NCBI GenBank assembly: GCA_046259385.1
Contig: JBJYWI010000273.1
Location: 1 to 11,719 of the forward strand
Source: CAVWDI01 sp046259385
GTDB lineage: Bacteria; Chloroflexota; Anaerolineae; Anaerolineales; UBA4823
Length of the DNA: 11,719 nt
Direction: 5' to 3'
Part shown: in pieces, positions 1-6,683 of the stretch
How the letters are laid out: every line of letters starts with the position of its first letter
Numbering within the stretch: position 1 is the stretch's first letter
Program-made: the position numbers and the translations under genes
The notes under the pieces: model-generated
What the model saw: only the letters and a program-made list of their open reading frames with translations
What the model was told of the DNA's origin: nothing
Databases searched by the model: none

Positions 1-340
1 ATTATGAGGTTGGCTAGCACAGCGGTTTTTATTCGTTTCGCGGCTAATCCTTGGATGATTCTTGGAACACCGGTTTCCAGTTGCCATTCATCATAAATCC
101 GGGTGCCTTCCGATTTTGGGCTCAAAATTGAAACGGATTACCAGCTTTCTTTCAGGGGTCAAAGTTTCGATTGCCACTGTTTCATTCTTATTAAAATCAA
201 ACACCTCGAACTTCTTCTGGTCTGTTTTTCGAATCTGATGAAAAATCGACCCTTTTCCGACCAGACCTTTGATCAGTTAACTAACATCTGAGACATAGTA
301 GTTCCATTTCACGCTTTCTAAGATTAGCTTTATCGCTCTC
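1..340 (-). pseudogene. Decayed SRPBCC / polyketide-cyclase-like gene, C-terminal end beyond the left edge
   Basis: Reading the minus strand from about 340 down gives a broken but recognisable SRPBCC-type protein. An N-terminal piece, VKWNYYVSDVS, is followed by an in-frame TAA (277-279). The frame then runs LIKGLVGKGSIFHQIRK and continues through VAIETLTPERKLVIRFNFEPK. One extra base in the run at 112-117 shifts the frame, and the protein resumes as EGTRIYDEWQLETG, then VPRIIQGLAAKRIKTAVLAN at the window edge. The WxxxV, GxG, ETxxPERKLV and GTRIxDEWxLETG blocks, and the basic helix at the end, are typical of small SRPBCC proteins, which bind hydrophobic ligands in a helix-grip fold. With a stop, a frameshift and no intact N-terminus, it should not give a working product. 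The family call is by eye; the ligand is unknown. Confidence 0.6.
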
Positions 341-397
341 GCGGATTAATGCTTTCCTTTCTTGCCTGGTTTTTTCTAAAGATAATTTTTCAAACAT
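281..397 (-). CDS. Possible small ORF, 38 residues, strongly charged
   Basis: An ATG at 397-395 sits 5 bases behind a good Shine-Dalgarno (AAAGGAG, minus strand, 409-403). It opens 38 codons ending in TAG at 283-281. The product begins MFEKLSLEKTRQERKALIRE and is rich in Lys, Arg and Glu, so it would be a single charged helix. The frame overlaps the 5' remains of the SRPBCC pseudogene. Two readings fit: a genuine small protein, or the surviving start of a larger gene that was cut short when this region decayed. I recognise no family. The ribosome binding site is the main support. Confidence 0.3.
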   Translation of the reverse strand: MFEKLSLEKTRQERKALIRESDKANLRKREMELLCLRC

Positions 398-420
398 ATA
401 CGCTCCTTTGGTTTCCCCCG

Positions 421-608
421 TTACTCGAATTTTTCACTTCAATATTTAACATCGTTTTTTTCCTGCAGCAGCTTTTCAGGGTGATAGTTTCCTCGCGGGG
501 TTTTAAAAGGCTGGACAATTCATGCCACAACACCCGATGAATTGGCTAATTCTCTCTATAACTTATTAATACAGCAAGCGGGATTAAGGATGGCGGGGTT
601 CTATGGCT
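421..608 (-). other. Gene-free spacer with a DUF3795-like scrap
   Basis: No intact gene lies between the decayed region and the end of the phosphoribosyltransferase gene. On the minus strand, at about 558-503, one frame reads ISQFIGCCGMNCPAF and then TAA. The CCG-x-x-C-x-x-CPAF pattern resembles the N-terminus of DUF3795 proteins with bases missing between two cysteines. Another frame continues as TPRGNYHPEKLLQEK. This looks like a short remnant of a lost gene, but the match is brief. No rho-independent terminator is visible after the gene ending at 609. Confidence 0.25.
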
Positions 609-2153
609 CTAGGAAAGTGAGCTAACCAGTCCCTGCTTTAATTCCCACAATTTTCTCGTAAGGGAGATGTGGTAAACATGCGGATTGATAATCCGGCGTA
701 CTCCCGGATCCAGACAGGACACATCGTTTAGCCGGTTGAGGCGCATTTCCTCCAGGCTGGGCGTTTCGATGAGGGCTTTGCCGTCTTGCCAGACGGTCTC
801 TAAAAGCGGTTCGATCCGTTCGATCTCGTCACGCATCAGAGTGCGCGAAACGGCGTGTTCGGTCGGATGGTGAAGGTTGATCTTTTCCATCTCTCCCGGA
901 TTCTCATCCTCCATTGAAAGGATATCGACTGTAGCTTTGCCGCGGTTGTCGTACGCTCTCCAGACGTGTTTATAGCCGGGATTGATGATCTTATCCGGAT
1001 TTTCCGATATCTTAATGGCAGGAGTCCATACGCCTTCCTGCTTGATGGACACCAGTTTGTAGACCCCGTCCAGAGCTGGCTGCCCTTCTGATGCAATCAG
1101 ACGTGTGCCGACCCCATATACCAGCTTGTCGAGTACGTGATCAGGATCAAGATGGTAACTGGACGCTTCCGCCTGGATCTGGGTGGCGATCTGCCAGATA
1201 ACGAGTTCATCCAGCTGGTTGGAGAGCACGATTATTGTGTCTGGAAAGCCGGCTTCATCCAACATCTTGCGGGCTTGCAGGCTCAGAAAAGCCAGGTCGC
1301 CCGAATCCAACCGGATGCCCACCGGCTTATGGCCATTCTGGCGCAGTTCTTTGAATACTTTGATGGCATTCGGGATGCCGCTCTCTAGAGTGTCAATGGT
1401 ATCAACAAGCAGCAGGCAGTCATCCGGATACACCTCGGCATAAGCTTTGAATGCGTCCAGCTCGGTTCCCCCAGAAGAGATGAAGACTTGTACCATGCTG
1501 TGGGCATGAGTCCCTTTGGGTTCCAGACCCATAATCTTGGATAAACCAACGTTAGAAGAGAAATCTGCTCCTCCGATAAGCGCTGCCCGCCCTCCTGCGC
1601 TGGCTCCTCTATCAGGGCCTCGTCGCAGACCGAATTCCAGAAGCATCCTTTCCTGTCCGCAATCCCGCATACGAGATGCCTTTGTTGCAATCAGGGTCTG
1701 GTAATTAAGGTGATTCAGCAAGGATGTTTCCAGAATTTGAGCCCACAACAAGGGCCCCTCAACAACCACTATCGGCACATTGGGATGGACAACCCGACCT
1801 TCCGGGACAGCCCGGATGGTAAGTTCCGAAAAAGGCTGGGCTCTTTCCAGCCAGGCTAAAAAATCCGGCTCGAAAAGAGGTTTTCCCGTGCTTCCTTTCT
1901 GACCTGCCAGAAAGGCAATTTCTTCAGGGTGTATTTGCAGGTCCTCCAACCAATCCAGCAGCCATGCCAGCCCAGCAAAGATACAGTAACCCGCCTGGTG
2001 CTGCCCGTAGTCCGGATAACTGCGAAAAAAATAATCAAAGAGAGCCTCTTGTTCGTGGATCCCTTCGCGATAATACAGCTGGGCCATGGTCAACTGGTAC
2101 ATGTCGGTGTAAAGAAAACCTTCTGCTGTCTGCCGCTCGTTTGATTTCATCAT
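609..2153 (-). CDS. pncB: Nicotinate phosphoribosyltransferase
   Basis: This enzyme of the Preiss-Handler route joins nicotinate to PRPP, using ATP, to make nicotinate mononucleotide in the cytoplasm. The 514-residue product has the family landmarks. The N-terminal YTDMYQLTMA is at residues 15-24. GTHAHSMVQ is at about 214-222 and carries the histidine expected to be phosphorylated. GIRLDSGDLA, of the phosphate-binding barrel, is at about 279-288. Length is normal for the long bacterial forms. The start at 2153 overlaps the upstream stop by one base (TAATG), which points to translational coupling. The frame is open a further six codons to an ATG at 2171, inside the upstream gene, but that start has no good ribosome binding site. 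The upstream nicotinamidase-like gene supplies its substrate. No missing motif or frameshift was seen. Confidence 0.95.
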   Translation of the reverse strand: MMKSNERQTAEGFLYTDMYQLTMAQLYYREGIHEQEALFDYFFRSYPDYGQHQAGYCIFAGLAWLLDWLEDLQIHPEEIAFLAGQKGSTGKPLFEPDFLAWLERAQPFSELTIRAVPEGRVVHPNVPIVVVEGPLLWAQILETSLLNHLNYQTLIATKASRMRDCGQERMLLEFGLRRGPDRGASAGGRAALIGGADFSSNVGLSKIMGLEPKGTHAHSMVQVFISSGGTELDAFKAYAEVYPDDCLLLVDTIDTLESGIPNAIKVFKELRQNGHKPVGIRLDSGDLAFLSLQARKMLDEAGFPDTIIVLSNQLDELVIWQIATQIQAEASSYHLDPDHVLDKLVYGVGTRLIASEGQPALDGVYKLVSIKQEGVWTPAIKISENPDKIINPGYKHVWRAYDNRGKATVDILSMEDENPGEMEKINLHHPTEHAVSRTLMRDEIERIEPLLETVWQDGKALIETPSLEEMRLNRLNDVSCLDPGVRRIINPHVYHISLTRKLWELKQGLVSSLS

Positions 2154-3184
2154 TAAATTTTCCCAAACCATTTCTTTAGTGGAACATCTGTATTTACAAT
2201 GTGCATGCCTGCTTTGGAGAAACGCTCAAATGCCAGTTGGGCTTCCTGGGTGTAGTCAACCACATTTGGTACAACGACCGGTGATGTGCAGTCTTCCAGT
2301 AAATATACTTTTGTGACCAGCTGCGGATCAGTATCCATTATTCTTTCCAGCAAGTCGTTTACTGTCCAGCTCACACAATGGCTCTTGGCCTGACCTGCAA
2401 TCACCAGCGCGTCCAGTATAGATAATTTGTTCAGGATAGTGTTATCTGGCTCGGCGATTGGCTGACCATTTGAGTCACGCATTATCTCCGGACCCATGAC
2501 GGAATAATGTTCAGTGAGGGGGTTGTTCCCTTTATAGATAAAGTCCGCCCTGGATTGCCTGCATATGCTATGGAAAAAAATGGCTTCTTCAACGGCTGAT
2601 ACCAGCGCATGCCCAATCCCGCTCCGGATGGCGTGATACGGCCAGATCGTGAGGTTATACTTTCCACGCCTCTCCAGCTCTTGTGTGTAATGCCTGATGT
2701 ATTCCTGGATATATTCCGGAGAGAATCCCAGGGTTTCCGCCAGGTCCTTATTGAAGGACCACCTGCCGTTTTCTACATCTTCGGAGCTTATCTGGGTGTG
2801 CGGATCTGGATGCTTGCCATTTTCATCTATAAAGAATACCGGGTGAAAGATCTGGTGCGGATCATGCGTATCCAGTGTAGCGGTAACCGCTGTTATCGAA
2901 CCAAGATTTTTATAAATAAAGCTGCACAAACGGCGGTTGTCTTCCACAGCACCCAGCCCTGATTGCCCACTGACAAACAGCTCAAATCCGGGGATGCAAA
3001 AAGTGTTCTGCACATCAACTAAAAGTAAACCCAGCTTGAACTCGTCCCGGAAAGCTGGTTGAATGTTGTTCAGGCGTGACCACTCTCGCGCCTTTTCTGC
3101 CCTGTTTTGGTAAGGCACCCGCCAGACCTCGCCTGCAGCTTCAGGGTTGTAAAATGATGGGAGGGGATATTCTTGAAATTCCAT
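2153..3184 (-). CDS. Nicotinamidase-like cysteine hydrolase (isochorismatase fold), long form
   Basis: The 343-residue product should hydrolyse nicotinamide to nicotinate and ammonia, feeding the phosphoribosyltransferase encoded right after it. Catalytic residues of the PncA triad can be placed: Asp57 in LLLVDVQNTF, Lys218 in FIYKGNNP and Cys270 in AKSHCVSWTVNDL. Metal ligands fit Asp105 and His107 (TLDTHDPH) and His184 (WPYHAI), matching Asp49, His51 and His71 of Mycobacterium tuberculosis PncA. The protein is much longer than typical PncA (about 190-210 residues). It has roughly 45 extra N-terminal residues and a large insert between the metal site and the lysine, containing an Asp/His-rich stretch near 120-135 and a helical part near 155-175. 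The ATG at 3184 has a Shine-Dalgarno AAAGGAAG at good spacing. Another amidohydrolase of the same fold is possible, but the operon partner favours nicotinamidase. Confidence 0.85.
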   Translation of the reverse strand: MEFQEYPLPSFYNPEAAGEVWRVPYQNRAEKAREWSRLNNIQPAFRDEFKLGLLLVDVQNTFCIPGFELFVSGQSGLGAVEDNRRLCSFIYKNLGSITAVTATLDTHDPHQIFHPVFFIDENGKHPDPHTQISSEDVENGRWSFNKDLAETLGFSPEYIQEYIRHYTQELERRGKYNLTIWPYHAIRSGIGHALVSAVEEAIFFHSICRQSRADFIYKGNNPLTEHYSVMGPEIMRDSNGQPIAEPDNTILNKLSILDALVIAGQAKSHCVSWTVNDLLERIMDTDPQLVTKVYLLEDCTSPVVVPNVVDYTQEAQLAFERFSKAGMHIVNTDVPLKKWFGKI

Positions 3185-3209
3185 AGACTTCCTTTGAATC
3201 AGATGTACC

Positions 3210-3244
3210 GCAAGACAGGCATATTCTGAACTTGCTATCCTGTC
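3210..3244 (-). promoter_or_regulatory. Interlocking inverted repeats in the leader of the NAD salvage operon
   Basis: On the transcribed (minus) strand the order is GACAGG (3244-3239), ATA, GCAAG (3235-3231), eleven bases, CCTGTC (3219-3214), then CTTGC (3214-3210, sharing one base). GACAGG pairs with CCTGTC and GCAAG with CTTGC, and the pairs cross. The RNA could form one hairpin or the other, or possibly a pseudoknot, ending 25 bases before the ATG of the nicotinamidase-like gene. It may equally be a protein operator, or chance. No known riboswitch consensus was recognised. Confidence 0.3.
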
Positions 3245-3287
3245 CGGAGGATTCTAATTGTAAGCTGTTTGGAAACCGGTTACTATT

Positions 3288-3581
3288 TTAACCCCCAAAT
3301 GCACGCGCTGCCTTGGATTTTACGATTTTATTTACCTTGGGATCTTTTCTCTTGAAGCGGTACACGATGCGACCCCGGTCCAGGTCGTATGGGCTGAGTT
3401 CCACTTTCACACGGTCCCCAAGCAGCACGCGGATATTATACCTGCGCATCTTCCCGCTGATGTACCCTGTCAACTCGTGACCGTTATCCAGTTTAACGTT
3501 AAACTTTCCGGCTGGAAACGCCTCAGTGACAATCCCCTCCACAGTAAACTTTTCATCTTTATTATTAATTAGTCTCACCAC
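3288..3581 (-). CDS. infA: Translation initiation factor IF-1 with C-terminal extension
   Basis: IF-1 is a one-domain S1/OB-fold protein that binds the A site of the 30S subunit during initiation. The core is unmistakable: VEGIVTEAFPAGKFNVKLDN, then GHELTGYISGKMRRYNIRVL, then GDRVKVELSPYDLDRGRIVY. Ordinary IF-1 has about 72 residues and stops near the equivalent of residue 77. Here a basic tail of about 20 residues follows, including KVNKIVKSKAARAFGG. The start is uncertain. The coordinates use the first of two tandem GTG codons (3581, 3578), but both lie inside the Shine-Dalgarno-like AAGGTGGTGA (3584-3575). An ATT at 3569-3567 is correctly spaced and gives a family-like N-terminus. The gene follows the upstream ORF by 15 bases, so the two are probably cotranscribed. 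It is not in a ribosomal-protein cluster here, so it may be a second copy. Confidence 0.9.
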   Translation of the reverse strand: MVRLINNKDEKFTVEGIVTEAFPAGKFNVKLDNGHELTGYISGKMRRYNIRVLLGDRVKVELSPYDLDRGRIVYRFKRKDPKVNKIVKSKAARAFGG

Positions 3582-3596
3582 CTTTTCTAATTATTG

Positions 3597-4112
3597 TTAT
3601 GATTCATTCCGTTTTGTGATCCAGCGTAGCACTATGCCCGTAAAGACAAGCACTCCAATCCATCCAAGCCAGTAATCCATCGGACCTGAAAACCTGCCTG
3701 CGTCAGGCGCCTTTGATTTGCGGGTGTTTAATTCCTCGACAAAAGCCTGCGCTGCTTCTTTATTGTCTACTGCACCCATGTTAAACAAAACAGGGGCTAG
3801 TCGCAACCCGGAGACCCTTTGCCACAAGGTGACTTTCAATCTATTTTCCTGGATGCTTGCATTCACATCGTTGATCTGCACAGGTCCGGAGATATTTTCG
3901 AACAGTTTTGTTAGAACAGGCTTTGCCTGTACAGATAGCTGGCGTTTGAGCTCTTCCGGTGTCTCTTCCGATCCTGCGATTGTACTGGCTTGGTCCAAAA
4001 TATCGGTCATATTAACACGCATATGACCATTGAGCAGCGTAAAAGTTACCACTTTTGAAGGATCGTCTGCGCTCCGGGCTGTGTATGTATAAGTATCCTG
4101 AGTAGTTTGCAT
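3597..4112 (-). CDS. Tail-anchored membrane protein of unknown function
   Basis: I do not recognise this 171-residue protein. The first 140 residues look soluble. They have beta-rich stretches (VVTFTLLNGHMRVNMTDIL, about 20-39, and NRLKVTLWQRVSGLRLAPVL, about 90-109) and a helical, charged middle. One hydrophobic segment near 147-165 (LGWIGVLVFTGIVLRWI) is followed by KRNES, which would put the tail in the cytoplasm under the positive-inside rule only if the N-terminal domain lies outside; the reverse orientation cannot be excluded. There is no N-terminal signal peptide. The ATG at 4112 has a strong Shine-Dalgarno (AAAGGAGGT) seven bases upstream, so the start is secure. It is the first gene of an operon with IF-1, behind the promoter at 4209-4237. 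That link suggests, but does not show, a role tied to translation or stress. Confidence 0.7.
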   Translation of the reverse strand: MQTTQDTYTYTARSADDPSKVVTFTLLNGHMRVNMTDILDQASTIAGSEETPEELKRQLSVQAKPVLTKLFENISGPVQINDVNASIQENRLKVTLWQRVSGLRLAPVLFNMGAVDNKEAAQAFVEELNTRKSKAPDAGRFSGPMDYWLGWIGVLVFTGIVLRWITKRNES

Positions 4113-4208
4113 TACATTACCTCCTTTTGTTTTTTAGAAACCGAGTATGTTTACTTTTGATCTCGATCTGCGTCAGTATTTTATTGTTGAGATAAGAACA
4201 CACCATTA

Positions 4209-4237
4209 AATATAATAAATAATACGCATGTGTTCAA
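4209..4237 (-). promoter_or_regulatory. Sigma-70-type promoter for the membrane protein and infA operon
   Basis: On the minus strand TTGAAC (4237-4232) and TATATT (4214-4209) are separated by 17 bases, close to the sigma-70 consensus TTGACA-17-TATAAT. Transcription would begin near 4202, leaving a leader of about 90 bases before the ATG at 4112. The surrounding AT-rich sequence makes chance matches more likely. Confidence 0.45.
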
Positions 4238-4239
4238 TA

Positions 4240-4571
4240 TGCACAGTTATACAGGTTGGATATATATGGAGATAGATTTAACTGGATCAGACTCATACGG
4301 GCTTGACACAAATTATCTTCAATTGAAATCGCCTGAACTTATTGTATCAATTCAAGGATTCTTCATCAAAGTTACAGCCAGAATTTTCTCCCGAGCAATG
4401 AATATTTTGAATTTGGAAACAGCATACGAATGTTGATTATGATTTCAGTGGATTGATATCGAAAAATGATTGATTTTTATTCAAGAGAATCTATTAATAG
4501 ACAGATATACCGTAATCTATATCCCGTGTTTGTGCAACGATGTATATCCATGAGAATGATTTTATGTTATC
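4240..4571. other. AT-rich divergent spacer, no gene seen
   Basis: This stretch separates the minus-strand infA operon from the plus-strand ytxH gene. It contains a perfect -35-like TTGACA at 4303-4308 with no matching -10, and a 10-base palindrome TTCAATTGAA at 4318-4327. Short open frames occur (for example 4230-4436 and 4466-4606), but they lack ribosome binding sites and protein-like composition. No structured RNA was recognised. Confidence 0.4.
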
Positions 4572-4600
4572 TTGATATTGTGCATAATGGCGTGGATAGT
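4572..4600 (+). promoter_or_regulatory. Possible promoter for the ytxH gene
   Basis: TTGATA (4572-4577) and GATAGT (4595-4600) are 17 bases apart, a partial sigma-70 match. It would start transcription near 4607, about 47 bases before the ATG at 4654. A second TATA-like stretch (TATATAAAAT, about 4617-4626) lies closer to the gene but lacks a convincing -35 box. Confidence 0.3.
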
Positions 4601-4653
4601 TCGTGAATCAGCACGCTATATAAAATAGGAATAAAAATTAGAGGTGATTGAAT

Positions 4654-4954
4654 ATGAAAAAAAACAGGGATATTTACTTTCCTGCTTGGAGCCGCGATAG
4701 GCTCAGCAGTTTCATTATTGTATACCCCGCGAGCGGGGGAAGCGACGCGCCGATTGCTGAAGGAGAACAGCCGGGAGATGAAGGATAAAACCCTCTACGC
4801 TATTCAAGAGATACAGGAATCTACCAAAATGACGGTAGAGAAATCGCAGAGGTTCATAGAAGGACTTAGCAAGGAAGCCAGCGCGAAATTTGCGAAATTC
4901 CGCAATATCGGTATTGTTTCCAGCCTCAATGATAAAGAAGAACCGGGCATGTAA
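4654..4954 (+). CDS. YtxH-domain protein, frameshifted in an A8 tract
   Basis: A ribosome binding site (GAGGTGAT, 4641-4648) leads to ATG at 4654, which is followed by eight A residues (4657-4664). Read directly, the frame gives MKKNRDIYFPAW and stops after about 40 residues. Dropping one A gives MKKTGIFTFLLGAAIGSAVS, then LLYTPRAGEATRRLL and a helical, charged body ending in KEEPGM at 4954. That is a typical YtxH protein of about 99 residues: one membrane segment, a glycine/alanine turn, the TPxxG(E)xTR motif, and a long coiled-coil-like helix. YtxH proteins are small general-stress proteins of unknown mechanism. The extra A could be a sequencing error in the homopolymer, a decayed gene, or a slippery on/off tract. 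The reading frame after the shift is intact, with strong family features. Confidence 0.75.
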
Positions 4955-5162
4955 AAATTTGAAGAAAAGGAGACAACCAAGCAAATCTGTTTTATAAGTA
5001 ATTCTAGCACCGTGAGACATTAATTTTTTCCGTGTACCATCATAGATTGGAAGCCCGGAAATATTTTAGCAAGTGCTATACATTCTGCACGCAATTTATG
5101 CACATTCAATATCAATCAATTCGCCAGTTAAGGTCAATTTGATAAAGGAGAATAGAAATATC
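4955..5162 (+). other. Spacer with an orphan Shine-Dalgarno and the mscS-family leader
   Basis: A strong Shine-Dalgarno-like AAAGGAGA at 4966-4973 has no ATG, GTG or TTG at usable distance, so a start may have been lost. An extended -10-like TGCTATACA lies at 5074-5082, without a good -35 box. AAAGGAG at 5144-5150 serves the channel gene, although its spacing of 12 bases to the ATG at 5163 is long. No terminator hairpin was seen after ytxH. Confidence 0.3.
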
Positions 5163-6527
5163 ATGAGAACACATCGACTAGCCATTTATATTTTGATTTT
5201 TCTCCTGGTATTTGGGATTGTCGCTACTGGGTGCCAGACTAACACGGGAAGTTCGATACCATTTCCGCAGCAAGCTAGCGGAAGCGGGTATGGGGATGCA
5301 TCCAGCCAGTCAAACCCGTCACCTGATGGATCTAATGCGCAGCCTACCGAAGAGCCAGTTCTGGAGACTCCAACACCCGCTCCTACCGCAACGCCCAGCC
5401 AGCTTGATTATCTTGTGGAGGATGTCTCGCGGAGCACTGGCATAAACAGAGTGACGGTCTTGGGGTGGAATGGCGAGAACCTGATTAACCTGTTGGTGTC
5501 AGTTTTGATCGTCGTTCTGGGAATCCTTTTTTCCTCCCTGATTTTAAAAGCGCTCACCTGGATCTCCCAACATACCGGCACATGGTTGGATGACCGTTTG
5601 GTAAAAATTTTTGGCCTGACCCTGCAGTTATTGATCACGACAATCTCCCTGGAATTTGCGACTGCACGGCTTGAAATTTTGTCACCTGGGTTGAAGCAGG
5701 CGCTGGATATCTTTTATTTTTCCCTCTATGTGCTGGCGATCGCGATTGCGGCATGGAGGTTGATTGATATTGTTGCGGAGGGTATGATAAAACAAATCGA
5801 TTCCCCTAAAAAAAGGACGGTATGGAATGCGTTTTCGCCTCTTCTGCGCCGGCTAATTCAGATCACGATATTTATTGTGGGAGTTGCGGTCGTCCTGAAG
5901 AACGCCGGGTTCAATCTCACAGCTCTGTTCGCGGTGCTTGGCCTTGGAGGTCTGGCGCTTTCTCTTTCGGCGAAGGAGACCCTGGAGGATATTATTAATG
6001 GTTTTATTATTCTGGTAGACCGTCCATATCGGATTGGAGATAGGATCAAGGTTGATAACATGGATCTCTGGGGGGATGTTGAGGATATTGGTATCCGAAC
6101 CACCAAAATCCGCAGATTGGACAACCGTCTGGTAGTTATTCCCAACTCAATTATGGGGAACAACCAGGTGGAGAATTATACAAACAACGACCCGAGTTAC
6201 CGTGTAAAGTTATCCCTGGGGATTGCTTACGGGTCAGATATAGATAAAGTGATTGAGATACTAGAAAACACAATCGTGAAAATTGATGGGATTAAAGAAG
6301 AACCAGCTCCCCAGGCTGATTTTATCGATTTTGGCGAAACGGCAATGATATTCCAGGTTTTTTACTGGTTAAAGAGTTATCGTGATTTGCGGCTGAGAAC
6401 CAGCGTGAATAAAGCGATCATTCTGGCTTTAGAAGAGCAGAAAATTGAGATGCCCTTTCCAACTTATGATGTTAATGTGGAGATTAAGGGAAGGATTCAG
6501 GGTAAGCAGTCCGAACAGATGGATTGA
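5163..6527 (+). CDS. MscS-family mechanosensitive channel with lipoprotein-like leader
   Basis: Small-conductance mechanosensitive channels open under membrane tension and release solutes during osmotic downshock. The 454-residue product starts with a signal-like segment (residues 5-22) and a lipobox VATGC, with Cys24 as the candidate lipidation site. A Pro/Ser/Thr-rich linker follows, about 27-79. Hydrophobic segments lie near 107-130, 147-168, 183-203 and 229-248. The MscS core follows: the glycine/alanine-rich pore helix (AVLGLGGLALSLSAKETLED, 257-276), then GFIILVDRPYRIGDRI (280-295) and the beta domain with TTKIRRLDNRLVVIPNS (313-329). The start at 5163 is preferred over 5073 because it begins at the signal sequence and has AAAGGAG upstream, though 12 bases away. 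The family call is firm. Lipid anchoring is inferred from the motif alone. Confidence 0.92.
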   Translation: MRTHRLAIYILIFLLVFGIVATGCQTNTGSSIPFPQQASGSGYGDASSQSNPSPDGSNAQPTEEPVLETPTPAPTATPSQLDYLVEDVSRSTGINRVTVLGWNGENLINLLVSVLIVVLGILFSSLILKALTWISQHTGTWLDDRLVKIFGLTLQLLITTISLEFATARLEILSPGLKQALDIFYFSLYVLAIAIAAWRLIDIVAEGMIKQIDSPKKRTVWNAFSPLLRRLIQITIFIVGVAVVLKNAGFNLTALFAVLGLGGLALSLSAKETLEDIINGFIILVDRPYRIGDRIKVDNMDLWGDVEDIGIRTTKIRRLDNRLVVIPNSIMGNNQVENYTNNDPSYRVKLSLGIAYGSDIDKVIEILENTIVKIDGIKEEPAPQADFIDFGETAMIFQVFYWLKSYRDLRLRTSVNKAIILALEEQKIEMPFPTYDVNVEIKGRIQGKQSEQMD

Positions 6528-6627
6528 GAAGTTTGAGTCTATTCCTGGCAATGAGCATTCCCTGATTCTAGCTTTATAATGTCCTCATGTTTTCTGGAAA
6601 GACTAGAGAATTAATCAAGAAATAATA

Positions 6628-6657
6628 TTGATAGATACATAAACAATGTAGCATAAT
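6628..6657 (+). promoter_or_regulatory. Promoter upstream of the CBS remnant and glycosyltransferase operon
   Basis: TTGATA (6628-6633) and CATAAT (6652-6657) are 18 bases apart, each one or two mismatches from consensus. Transcription would start near 6664, 20 bases before the CBS-remnant ATG at 6684. It falls in the gap after the channel gene and is the only reasonable promoter seen before the long plus-strand run ending at 11591. Confidence 0.45.
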
Positions 6658-6683
6658 ATTAGGTAGCTTAGAATAGGTGGTCT

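Noticed and set aside
4303..4331. Promoter built on the perfect TTGACA at 4303-4308
   Set aside because: No -10-like hexamer occurs 16-18 bases downstream.
4230..4436. Plus-strand 68-codon open frame in the divergent spacer
   Set aside because: No ribosome binding site before either possible ATG, no recognisable domain, and it overlaps the -35 box and upstream region of the opposite promoter.
4466..4606. Plus-strand 46-codon open frame
   Set aside because: No Shine-Dalgarno, AT-driven composition, and it overlaps the probable ytxH promoter.
4724..4737. GC-rich hairpin CCCCGC-GA-GCGGGG
   Set aside because: It lies within the ytxH reading frame, where it encodes the conserved TPRAG turn, and lacks a T tract.
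4715..5020. Minus-strand open frame opposite ytxH
   Set aside because: It is the reverse of the YtxH coding region, whose frame has clear family motifs.
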